Part shown: piece after piece, positions 53,904 to 62,586 of the stretch | Position numbering within the stretch: position 1 is the first letter of the stretch | How the letters are laid out: each line of letters begins with the position of its first letter | Assembly (NCBI RefSeq): GCF_900046475.1 | Contig: NZ_FCOU01000009.1 | Coordinates: forward strand, 1-64,000 | From: Collinsella ihumii | GTDB lineage: Bacteria > Actinomycetota > Coriobacteriia > Coriobacteriales > Coriobacteriaceae | Length of the DNA stretch: 64,000 bases | Reading direction: 5' to 3' | Notes under the pieces: model-generated | Told to the model about the DNA's origin: nothing | The model's database searches: none | The model's input: the letters and a program-made list of their open reading frames with translations, nothing else | Program-made: the position numbers and the translations under genes

Positions 53904-54530
53904 ATGGGCGATATCAGGCGTTCGTGCATCGATTGCGCGGTCAAGAATTGCAGCAGGATGCAGGGCACCTACCCGCAATTCTGCCTCACGACCCATATGG
54001 ACGAAGACGTGCTCGCCGATGCCATGGCCCAGTATGAGGACGAGCTCATCAACAAGGTCGCGGTGGCGTCCGCAGAGGTGGAGGCCGAGCACTACTGCCG
54101 CTTCACGCGCATCGAGGAGACCATGGCGTTCGCCGAGAAGATCGGGGCCCGCAAGCTCGGCATCGCGACGTGCGTGGGGCTGCTCGCCGAGAGCCGCATC
54201 TTGGCCAGGATCCTGCGCCGACACGGCTTCGAGGTGGTGGGTGTGGCCTGCAAGGCGGGCGCCAAGCCGAAGGAGTCGATCGGGATTCCCGCGTATTGCA
54301 CCGAAGTCGGTCCGAACATGTGCAATCCCATCCTGCAGGCGAAGCTGCTCAATAAGGAGAAGACCGATCTCAATCTGGTCGTGGGGCTCTGCGTCGGCCA
54401 TGACAGCCTGTTCTATCGCTATTCCGATGCGCTGTGCACCACCGTCGTGGTCAAGGACCGCGTGCTCGGGCACAATCCCGTCGCCGCCCTGTACACGGCG
54501 GATTCCTACTACCGAAAGCTTGAGGCCTAG
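53904..54530 (+). CDS. DUF1847 metal-binding protein
   Basis: 208 residues. The start is the ATG at 53904 with GGTCGGAGG upstream; the upstream ATG at 53823 would add a non-family leader. An N-terminal CIDCAVKNC cluster and further cysteines (C in FCLTTH, ATCVGLL, YCTEVGPNMCN, LCVGHD) are the DUF1847 pattern and suggest a metal or Fe-S site. The cytoplasmic function is unknown. It lies alone between two tRNA genes. Confidence 0.85.
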   Translation: MGDIRRSCIDCAVKNCSRMQGTYPQFCLTTHMDEDVLADAMAQYEDELINKVAVASAEVEAEHYCRFTRIEETMAFAEKIGARKLGIATCVGLLAESRILARILRRHGFEVVGVACKAGAKPKESIGIPAYCTEVGPNMCNPILQAKLLNKEKTDLNLVVGLCVGHDSLFYRYSDALCTTVVVKDRVLGHNPVAALYTADSYYRKLEA

Positions 54531-54574
54531 AACCCTTTCTGTCGTTTTATGCTACTATGTCCCTTGCATTCCAC

Positions 54575-54647
54575 GGGCTCATGGCGCAACGGTTAGCGCA
54601 GGGGACTCATAATCCCTGGGTTGCAGGTTCGAATCCTGCTGGGCCCA
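54575..54647 (+). tRNA. tRNA-Met type (anticodon CAT)
   Basis: Acceptor GGGCTCA/TGGGCCC with one G-T pair, anticodon stem AGGGA-like with loop CTCATAA (anticodon CAT), and T arm GGTTCGAATCC. CCA is not clearly encoded (ACCCA follows). It could be elongator tRNA-Met or tRNA-Ile2 with lysidine at the wobble base; sequence by eye does not decide. Confidence 0.93.
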
Positions 54648-54662
54648 CCCATCAGGACTTAC

Positions 54663-54687
54663 GCCCCGCACCTGCGGGGCTTTTCTT
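54663..54687 (+). terminator. Terminator after tRNA-Met
   Basis: GCCCCGCA pairs with TGCGGGGC across CC, followed by TTTTCTT. Confidence 0.85.
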
Positions 54688-55190
54688 ATGCCGGCTTATC
54701 CCCTCCTGCGAGGTTGCGTCTACGCCGAGCAGGCGGCTTGTCGCTCCGCGGTATGTCACCGGTGGGGAAACCTCACTATAAAACTGCAGGTACGTGGGGG
54801 TTACTATTTGCTGGATACGAATTTGGTATCAATTCGGGAAGTATGAATGGAAAACGGTCACATCTGACAAGCCTGTGACCTGCGGATTCTTTGCGCTGCC
54901 GATTGCGGATGCCCCGGGATAGGCCATTGTTCCGCCCTCAAGCGGCCCTTATTGCCCACGATTTGATACTAAATTCAAAACGGGGCTCCCGCGCACCTTG
55001 GTAAAACCTTTAATCAGGGTGCCGTTTTGCACGTGGGAGGATGCTACGACTTCTTCATTCGTTTCGGACGCAACCTGCTATGGTGCGGCTCTATTCGTGC
55101 ATGAAAACATGGCCATTCGGCGTGTGCTCAGGAGTCCTCTGCTTGATACCCCAATTACTTGAAGAATGAACGCACGGGCAGGGGCGCACG
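54688..55190. other. Gene-free interval
   Basis: About 500 bases without a credible gene on either strand. Open frames here lack ribosome sites and family features. Base composition is mixed, with an AT-richer patch near 54,775-54,880, so it may be the decayed remains of a gene. No repeat was recognised. Confidence 0.4.
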
Positions 55191-55219
55191 AAAAGCGCCC
55201 GAGGGAAAGCCTCGGGCGC
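55191..55219 (-). terminator. Terminator of the giant surface-protein gene
   Basis: GCGCCCGAGG (55195-55204) pairs with CCTCGGGCGC (55210-55219). On the minus strand TTTTCG follows. It lies 34 bases after the stop. Confidence 0.85.
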
Positions 55220-55252
55220 ACATCGGTCAATCGGCCTGAATTCTCCTAGGCG

Positions 55253-58200
55253 TTATGCCTGTTCGGAGAGGTTCATCAGGAGCGCAGCCATCTCGGCGCG
55301 CGTGCAGGCGCGCAGCGGTTGAATCTCGCGCGTGCCGTCTTCGAGCTCGAAGCCGTGAAGGATGTCACTCGCTACCGCCCATGCAAGAGATTCCTCTGCC
55401 CATTCGGAAACCTCTTCCGCATCCGGATATCCAGACAAGTCGGCACGGGCTGATGTGTCGATACCGAGCCTGTCAGCGGAGTTCTTGAGCACGCAGGCCG
55501 CCTGTTCGCGGGTGAGCGGGTCGTCGGGTCCGAACGTCGATCCGTCACCGTATCCATGGAACACTTCTTCGGAAAGCGCCCATGCGACCGCCTCTGCGTA
55601 AAACGCCTCGGGATCGCAGTCTTCCGGCAGGTCGTAGGTCCTCTGAGGCTCATCGGAGATGCGCCATAGCACGGTTGCCATCTCGGCGCGCGTGATGGGG
55701 TTGTCGGGTCCGAACGTGCCGTCATCGTAACCGACAAGCGTTCCCGTGGTGACGGCCCAGTCGATAGACAGGTGGTACCACAGGCTCTGGTCGACATCTT
55801 CCAGATGGGCGGACGGGCACAAAGGGCCGCCATCGCACACGAACGTCACGGTGATCGTCACCTGGTCTGCAGGCTGCACATAGGTCCACGTCCCGTCGCC
55901 GTTGTCGACGAGATCAATCGGCTCTCCGTCACGGTCCACGACGGTGACCTCGTCGACCGTCATCCCCTCGTCGGGCACGGGGGTGATCGTAACCTTGTCG
56001 CCTTCCACCGGATACATCGGATCGATGGTGACGGCGCCGCCTCCGCCCGGAACCTCGATCTCGGGCTCATATGTCGGGGGCGGAACGACAACCAGCGCGA
56101 GGCCATCGCTTTGCGACGCAACGTAGTATGAACCGTTGTCGCTGGTAAAGCTGGCGAGCGCGTCTCTCGCAATGTCTGAAGTGGCGTCGGCGAACTTTCC
56201 AGAGCCATGTTCCATGGTCACGCCGATCTTGGAGCCGGATGTAGCCGCTCCGGACACGGTGACCGTACGGTTTGCTGGTACGTAGAGGTTGTCGGACTTG
56301 TTTGCGGTAACGTTGATTGCCTCGGGAGCGGTGGCGTCAGCACTGATGTTGATGCTTCCGCCAACGTAGATTCCTGCACCATGGGGAGCGCTGTTATTCG
56401 AAATAATGCCGCCGTATAGGTTGAACGTTCCGTCTGAGCTGTCGAACGACGTGGCATCTGGCGTGCTCATAAGGTCGATTTCGAGCGACATCTCAGCGGT
56501 GATGTCTCCGCCGTCGACAATCTCCCAATCGTTGATCTCGGCATCTTCGATCTTCATCGGGTTCGGCGCAGGGGTCGTATCGTCGGCCGAGCGCACCGCG
56601 ACACCGCCGCCGAACGTGGTGGCGGAGTTGCCAGAGATCTCTCCCCCGTACATGTTGAACGTGCCGCCACCGAATACGTAGACGCCTCCGCCGTAGCCCT
56701 CATCGCCCGTGGCCGTGTTGCCGGAAATCTGCCCGCCGTGCATGTGGAATGTGCCGTAGACGCCCACGCCTCCAGCATAGGTGTAGGTTTTGCCGTCCTG
56801 TGTGTACGAAAGGCCGGTTTTGCCACTGATGGTTCCGACGTGGGAGTAATCGCCCGTGGACGAACTGCCCGAATCGTACAGGTTGAGCGTCGAGCCCTCG
56901 GTGACGATGATCGCGCAGGTGTCGGAGTTAAGTGAGTATCCGTTAAGGTCGAGATTGACAGTCGCGGCTTGCGAGTCGGTACCGATATACAAGGCGTTGG
57001 TCATAAGCTCGACGTTATGCTGTTGCGCGATGTTGGCGACTGACAGGTCTTCGGTAAGCTTGTACGTACCTGTTTTGAGCGATACGGCATCGATGCTTCC
57101 TTGGGCATCATCGAACGCTTTGTCGAGCTGGCCGTTCAAGTCCTTGTCGTCGACGTCCCCTCCCGTTTCCTTTTGCTTGAATGAAGCCGTTACGGTGACA
57201 TCGGATGCGGGCATCTGGAAGGTGAAACTGCCGTCATCCTGTTTGGCCGGGGAGATGGCTGTCCCATCCTCAGCGGAAACGCTGACGGATTCAAGTTCAT
57301 AGCCTTCTTCCGGTGACGCTGTGACGGTTACGAGAGCGCCCTCTTGTGCTTGATCGGGGCTGACGGCGACCGTGCCGTGTTCGATGTCAGCAGCGACACT
57401 CACCGTAAATCGTTGTTGTTCTGGTTCGGGAAGTGTTACCGCAACCTCGTTGGAGACTGCCGAAGCATCGTGGTTGTACGAGGTCAGTTGCAACGTGTAG
57501 CTTGCTCCCTGGTCCAGGTTCGTGAGCAGATACTCTGATTGCGTCGACTCGATGTTGAAGGGGGAACCCTCGATGGGTTGGTCGGTGTCGGTTGCAACGG
57601 ACAAAGAGTAACCGGTGATGGCGGCACCATTGTCTGTCGATTGTGTCCAGCTCACGTCGATAGTACCCGGCTCGGTCCCCGCAACGGCGCTGAGGATTGG
57701 CTCTGATGGCGTGATTGCGGTAAAGGTGACCACGATGTATACGTCAGCGTTGGGCATGGTGAAGCTATAGGAGCCATCCGTCCCGGGTGTCGCAGTGATC
57801 GTGTTACCGTCGCTCGTGATCGTGATCGAGCTCAATGCAAAGCCTTCGGACGATACGGGTTTCACGGTTACGGTTTGGCCGGCCGAGGCGGTCTGTGCAA
57901 CGGATACCGTTCCGCCTTCGGCTTGCTCAACGTTGATGGCATGCGATTCGGGTTCAGGCTCCGTATAGGAGATCGCATACCAGGCGGGAGACCCCGTCGC
58001 AACAAAGGCGACGGCAGTATCGGATTTCGTCGCGTCGATCTTAGTGGCATCGCCCGTCTCAGGATCGATACGGTGCACAGAATAGGTACCGGTTTTGGTA
58101 CCCGAGTCTCCAGGCAGCGTAAACGTGATGGTCTGGTCTGCGGCATCGGTGGCCGTGGTTCCTCCGATAGGATCGGTCGGCGTGAGCGCAAAGGCAGCCT

Positions 58201-61200
58201 CGAGCACCGTGTCGCCATTCTCCGCGATGCCGATTGCCTGCTCGATCAGCTCCTGCTGCTCATTGGTCAATGTGGACCGGACCCACAAGGTGCCATTTTC
58301 AGATTCGGCAAGCGCATCAACCATCTCAAGCTCGAGGTCGAGGAAGAGGTGATCCCCCTCACTAGGCTGCTGAGCCTCGACGCGGATGCTAGCGGACTCC
58401 CCTGCCTCCGTGGTCCAGAATTGCAGGTTGATGGCAGATTGATTTTGAGAGTCCATGCCGCAGTGTTTAAGAATTCTGCTCGCATCGTCTATTGTTTGCA
58501 CAGAAGAGATGGTTGCGCCGTTCAGCAAGCTTGTCAGATCGTATTGGCGCGAAACGGATGGACCGGCAGGGACCACGATGCGTCCTGTTTCTTCTACCGC
58601 CTTTTTCGTTGTGATGTCACGAGTCGTCTCTGCGGCGAACGAGCCTTTCTTCCCGTCTGTTGCCTCTACGGCCTTGAGGCGCTTGTAGAGGGTGTACGAT
58701 GTGTCAGGTTTAAGCCCTTCCCACGTGATGGTGATGCGGGTTTCATCAGAGGTCTGGCTTGCCGGTTCGACAGTGTTTTCTCCAAGCTTCAGCTCGTAGT
58801 CGGCACCGTCGCTCGCCCGGTCAACGATGCGGATGGAGTTGTACGAGATAGTCGGTCTGATGAGATCGTCAAGGGAGACCGAAGGACGATTCGGGATGTC
58901 GATCTGTGTTACGGCCTCGGTGTCGTTGCCGGCAGATTCGTAGCGGGCATAGAGGCTTTGCTGCCGCTCGGATGCACCTGAGATGTAGTTTGAGATCGAC
59001 ACGGTACGATCTGCGCCGAGAGCGAGCAGCTCGGTGCAAACCTCATTTGCATACAGGTTGACACCCTCAGGCACTGTGAGTGTTTCTGCGGCGTATCCGA
59101 TGGTGAAGGCGCTCGGATCGGGCAGCAGGTTAGGCAGCGTGATGGTCGCCGTATTGGAATTAACGGTCTCAAGTTCTGTACCGCCGCCGGCTTTCCAATG
59201 TACTTGGAGGGTCACCTCGTAGGTTTGTCCGGGTACGAGAGCGGTGTTGTCTACAGTATTCATTTCGTAGATCGATTGATCGGCTGCGACGGTGGCAACC
59301 TCAATGGAGCTTCCCGTAGCGTCAGCCGGCTTGGCGATAATCGTATAACTATCGATAGCGGCGCCGTTAGTGTCGGCCAACGTCCACGAGAAGCCGACAG
59401 TAACCGACTCGTATCCTTCTCCGTCACGCCGTGCGCTGGCAGAGAGCGTGGGTGCCTCGGGCGCAGCAGCGGTCGTGGAGATATCGATGGAGGAAATGGC
59501 TGAACGGAAGTTTCCGGAACCAGAGTTACTAGCCTCGCGGCGTGCCTGGAGCGTGTAGGTTGTGGAGGGCTCGAGGTTGTCGAACGTGATGGCAAGGGCT
59601 CCATCTGCATCGATGCGTTTGACTTCTGCGCCATTCGCTAGCAGGCGATATGATACGTCTGAATCGCCGGTGAAGGAGATGCTTGTCGATGTGACCGTGG
59701 GTGTCAGCCCTTCAAGCGCAGGAGCTGCCGGGCGCGCGGGAATGTCGACTTCGGTCACGGACTGCAAATCGGTAGGATCCGCCGTCGCATACCGTGCATA
59801 GACGCTCGTTTGGGTGTCGCCGATCAGATCGGTGATGCTGATGCTGAGCTTGGAAGAGTTCTCGTTTAGCGGCTGGATGCACTCTTTATCTGAATAGAGG
59901 TCGACGCCGGCGGGGAACGACAGGGTTTCGTTCACATAATCGATGGTGAAGTCAGACTCGTTTGGAGACTCAGATACCGTCATGAAGGTGACCGGGGTGC
60001 TGAGTGCATTGCTTGTCGATTCTTTCTGGACAAAGACGTACGAAGACCCCGACTTCAGGTTACTGAACGTGGTGTTCGTCTGCCAAGCGGAGTTCTCCCC
60101 TACGAGTTGGTACTCATAGCCTGCTCCAGCGTCCTGAAGCGTGATGCTGGTCGTGGTGCGGCTTGCGAGCTTCGGGGCGGCAACCGCTGTTTCGCTCGAT
60201 ACAACCACCGCCTCGCTCGTGACGCTTCCCTTGAAGAAACCTTTGCCGGAAATAACGCAGTTGATGATGGCGTCCCTGTCGCTATTAGTCAGCGAGTAGG
60301 TGTTCATCACCGCGCCGTCGATGGGCTGCCCATTGCGATACCACGTAAACGTCAGGCCATTAAAAGATCCGTCATACGCAGTCTGCGCTGCTTGAGACGG
60401 TTTCAATCCGCTCAGGTCGACCTTAAGCGTCGTACCGGGTATGACGGAGCCCTCAAGGGCTGTGCCGCTGGCGTCCGTCAGCGCGATGCTGCCCGTAATG
60501 CCAACAGTGGGAGTAGCGTAGAAGCTCTCGACGCCCGATCCAGTAATGGCAAATTCTTTGTCGTTGGTGTCGACATTGGTCAGCGGTTCGCCAGCATAGT
60601 TCAGGGTTCCATTTTGAGCGTCGATGTCCGTTGTGGCCACAGACGCGTACCCGTAGCCGAGCTCACCGATCTTGCTTCCGTTTGAGGTCGTCACGGCCCC
60701 AGGAGTCTCCATTGCGTACGGCGCGTACGTTCCGGAGGCGTCTGCGAGCACCATCGTCGTCTGGACCACGTTGGTCTTGGGAGATGATACCGTGCCCGCA
60801 TAGATGGCCATGGAACCCGACTTCGCGTTGATGATCGGTGTGCCGGAAATGGTGACCGAGCACTCATCGCGCAGACCGGAAGCCTCAACAATAGCGGTCT
60901 CCGCTTCTGACTCGCCGTTGATGCCGAAGAGATCCAGCATCGAACTGAGCAGGCTCAGGCTCGAAGTCCCTCCCCATGTGATATCTCCGGCGCCCACCTC
61001 AATCTCGACGCCGTCTTCAGGCACCTTGTTCGTATAAACTTTCGCCCCCGATCCGATGGCAGCGGATGCGATACTCGTCGCAGTGACGTTGCTCGAATCG
61101 GAGATGTAAATGCTGAGATGGCACGCGTCATCTATCTGTGTCGAACTGCTCGGATTGATCCACGGCATGCCGATGGCTGAGCCATACGTGCTTGCCGCCT

Positions 61201-62272
61201 CGACGACGCTGTTCTCGATTTTGATGGACGGGTTCTCGATGCCCATATCTTCATATCGGCCGTACAACGAATCGCTCGGGCCTATTGCCGCGGATCTTTT
61301 GCTCTTTGCATGAACCTCAGAGTCTTTGATGATGATCTCCTGGAAGGTACCTCCGAGGCATCCGGTGAGGTTCGCGTTGATTCCGTATACCGTGCTGCCC
61401 TCGATGCTGATGGTGTGCGAGTTGCCCAAGACCGCGGTTCCGGCGTTTCCCTCGAACACGTTCGCGTTGAACGCTATCGTCGAGTTCTTGATGGCGATGG
61501 ACGACGTGGAGAATTCGTCCTGAGAATCATCGCTTCTCAAGTAGTCAAATGAGGTAATCGAGCTAATGCCGTCTATCGATGAATCTTCAATATGGATCTG
61601 GTTGGCGATGAAGTTCCGATAGTCGTTGCTTACATCAGTCTCTGTGCACTCGATCGCCGCATCGTGGACGGTGAGTTTGTCGCACGTAATCGAGCCATCG
61701 AGCGTAATGCTGCCTGACAAGGTCAAATCGATCTCGTCATTAATGAACCCGAGGTCGAGATGCGCGATCTGGCTGGCGGCGGAGATATTCAGGGAGTCAT
61801 AGGCTGGGTCAACAACCAGCCGGTCAATCGCACACATGCCGTCGTATACCAGTGAGAGTGTGCCTGTCGCGTCTCTGAAGTTAATATTGGCGGAGTTGTT
61901 GAAATCTTTCAAGATGAGGCGGGTGTTACAACCTTCAACGGTAAGGGACACCCTATTCGTGACGTTCGGATTGCCTACGACCGTAACCGTTGAATCCGCA
62001 GCCTGCGGTCTGACAGTCACATACAGAGTGTCTTCGGAAAACTCATTGAGTTTTGTGAAGTCAAGGATCGAATCACCTTCGAGATCTGCAACGACTGAAT
62101 TGACGTCGTCAGTTCGTGTAAACGAATACGTTGTGGTGCCCGAGACCCAGTCGGTTGAGACGGTGTACCCTTTGTCGGAGCCGTCTGCGGCAAACGCAAG
62201 GTTCGGAACACAGACGATCATCGTCAGCACAATGGCGAGCGTACGAATGATTCTGCGTATCGACATGCCCAT
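55253..62272 (-). CDS. Giant secreted surface protein with beta-helix, fibronectin-III-like, InlB-type repeats and SLH anchors
   Basis: About 2339 residues from ATG 62272, with GAGGGGG upstream. A signal peptide is followed by a beta-solenoid-like region (about 80-560), several fibronectin-III-like modules (about 690-1290; FSWTLADTNGAAIDSYTII), two InlB-type bacterial repeats (about 1450-1700; EGGTVSVAQ, ADVYIVVTF), a Gly-rich right-handed beta-helix (about 1790-1990; repeated GGxISGN), a third InlB-type repeat, and three SLH repeats (about 2157-2339). It is wall-attached and probably adhesive. No protease or glycosidase motif was recognised. It has no visible cotranscribed partner. Confidence 0.88.
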   Translation of the reverse strand: MGMSIRRIIRTLAIVLTMIVCVPNLAFAADGSDKGYTVSTDWVSGTTTYSFTRTDDVNSVVADLEGDSILDFTKLNEFSEDTLYVTVRPQAADSTVTVVGNPNVTNRVSLTVEGCNTRLILKDFNNSANINFRDATGTLSLVYDGMCAIDRLVVDPAYDSLNISAASQIAHLDLGFINDEIDLTLSGSITLDGSITCDKLTVHDAAIECTETDVSNDYRNFIANQIHIEDSSIDGISSITSFDYLRSDDSQDEFSTSSIAIKNSTIAFNANVFEGNAGTAVLGNSHTISIEGSTVYGINANLTGCLGGTFQEIIIKDSEVHAKSKRSAAIGPSDSLYGRYEDMGIENPSIKIENSVVEAASTYGSAIGMPWINPSSSTQIDDACHLSIYISDSSNVTATSIASAAIGSGAKVYTNKVPEDGVEIEVGAGDITWGGTSSLSLLSSMLDLFGINGESEAETAIVEASGLRDECSVTISGTPIINAKSGSMAIYAGTVSSPKTNVVQTTMVLADASGTYAPYAMETPGAVTTSNGSKIGELGYGYASVATTDIDAQNGTLNYAGEPLTNVDTNDKEFAITGSGVESFYATPTVGITGSIALTDASGTALEGSVIPGTTLKVDLSGLKPSQAAQTAYDGSFNGLTFTWYRNGQPIDGAVMNTYSLTNSDRDAIINCVISGKGFFKGSVTSEAVVVSSETAVAAPKLASRTTTSITLQDAGAGYEYQLVGENSAWQTNTTFSNLKSGSSYVFVQKESTSNALSTPVTFMTVSESPNESDFTIDYVNETLSFPAGVDLYSDKECIQPLNENSSKLSISITDLIGDTQTSVYARYATADPTDLQSVTEVDIPARPAAPALEGLTPTVTSTSISFTGDSDVSYRLLANGAEVKRIDADGALAITFDNLEPSTTYTLQARREASNSGSGNFRSAISSIDISTTAAAPEAPTLSASARRDGEGYESVTVGFSWTLADTNGAAIDSYTIIAKPADATGSSIEVATVAADQSIYEMNTVDNTALVPGQTYEVTLQVHWKAGGGTELETVNSNTATITLPNLLPDPSAFTIGYAAETLTVPEGVNLYANEVCTELLALGADRTVSISNYISGASERQQSLYARYESAGNDTEAVTQIDIPNRPSVSLDDLIRPTISYNSIRIVDRASDGADYELKLGENTVEPASQTSDETRITITWEGLKPDTSYTLYKRLKAVEATDGKKGSFAAETTRDITTKKAVEETGRIVVPAGPSVSRQYDLTSLLNGATISSVQTIDDASRILKHCGMDSQNQSAINLQFWTTEAGESASIRVEAQQPSEGDHLFLDLELEMVDALAESENGTLWVRSTLTNEQQELIEQAIGIAENGDTVLEAAFALTPTDPIGGTTATDAADQTITFTLPGDSGTKTGTYSVHRIDPETGDATKIDATKSDTAVAFVATGSPAWYAISYTEPEPESHAINVEQAEGGTVSVAQTASAGQTVTVKPVSSEGFALSSITITSDGNTITATPGTDGSYSFTMPNADVYIVVTFTAITPSEPILSAVAGTEPGTIDVSWTQSTDNGAAITGYSLSVATDTDQPIEGSPFNIESTQSEYLLTNLDQGASYTLQLTSYNHDASAVSNEVAVTLPEPEQQRFTVSVAADIEHGTVAVSPDQAQEGALVTVTASPEEGYELESVSVSAEDGTAISPAKQDDGSFTFQMPASDVTVTASFKQKETGGDVDDKDLNGQLDKAFDDAQGSIDAVSLKTGTYKLTEDLSVANIAQQHNVELMTNALYIGTDSQAATVNLDLNGYSLNSDTCAIIVTEGSTLNLYDSGSSSTGDYSHVGTISGKTGLSYTQDGKTYTYAGGVGVYGTFHMHGGQISGNTATGDEGYGGGVYVFGGGTFNMYGGEISGNSATTFGGGVAVRSADDTTPAPNPMKIEDAEINDWEIVDGGDITAEMSLEIDLMSTPDATSFDSSDGTFNLYGGIISNNSAPHGAGIYVGGSINISADATAPEAINVTANKSDNLYVPANRTVTVSGAATSGSKIGVTMEHGSGKFADATSDIARDALASFTSDNGSYYVASQSDGLALVVVPPPTYEPEIEVPGGGGAVTIDPMYPVEGDKVTITPVPDEGMTVDEVTVVDRDGEPIDLVDNGDGTWTYVQPADQVTITVTFVCDGGPLCPSAHLEDVDQSLWYHLSIDWAVTTGTLVGYDDGTFGPDNPITRAEMATVLWRISDEPQRTYDLPEDCDPEAFYAEAVAWALSEEVFHGYGDGSTFGPDDPLTREQAACVLKNSADRLGIDTSARADLSGYPDAEEVSEWAEESLAWAVASDILHGFELEDGTREIQPLRACTRAEMAALLMNLSEQA

Positions 62273-62384
62273 TTCGTCATCCCCCTCGAACATGGTGATT
62301 GTCGGTAACATTTTCACGCCCACAACGCATTTGCGCATCACCCGTTTATCAATTGTTATGGGTGATGCTGTGAAAGGCGAAAAG

Positions 62385-62479
62385 GGGGTCAATGATACAA
62401 AGTGGGCAAAATGGCACGCTAACAGCTTCTACGGACCCCCTCTAGCGTGCTAAATCGCCCACTATGTGTCATTGACCCC
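62385..62479. mobile_element. 95-bp miniature element with Tn3-like 38-bp terminal inverted repeats
   Basis: The left arm (62385-62422) begins GGGGTCAATGATAC and ends CACGCTAA. The right arm (62442-62479) is its inverted copy, identical at 31 of 38 positions, and 19 bases lie between. Length 38, the GGGG start and the ACGCTAA end match the terminal repeats of Tn3-family transposons (Tn21-like ends also finish ACGCTAAG). It has no coding space, so it would be a non-autonomous remnant. No 5-bp target duplication is seen. It sits about 113 bases upstream of the giant-gene start. Confidence 0.55.
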
Positions 62480-62519
62480 CCTGTTGGCACGGGTATGGTT
62501 AAGCTTCATGTCGTCGATA

Positions 62520-62556
62520 TAAAAGCCGCCCCGACCGGACAGCTCGATCAGGGCGG
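62520..62556 (-). terminator. Terminator of the SGNH-SLH gene
   Basis: A fully paired 12-bp stem (62526-62537 with 62545-62556, three G-T pairs) with a 7-base loop lies 30 bases past the stop. On the minus strand CTTTTAT follows. Confidence 0.8.
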
Positions 62557-62586
62557 CGGAATCGCGATATGGCGTTGGCAGAGACG

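Noticed and set aside
54621-54878. 85-codon open frame after tRNA-Met
   Set aside because: It begins inside the tRNA gene and crosses its terminator; no family pattern.
62385-62479. Simple transcription terminator between the two surface genes
   Set aside because: A separate terminator for the SGNH gene exists at 62520-62556, and the 38-base arms with GGGG and ACGCTAA ends are far longer than a terminator needs.
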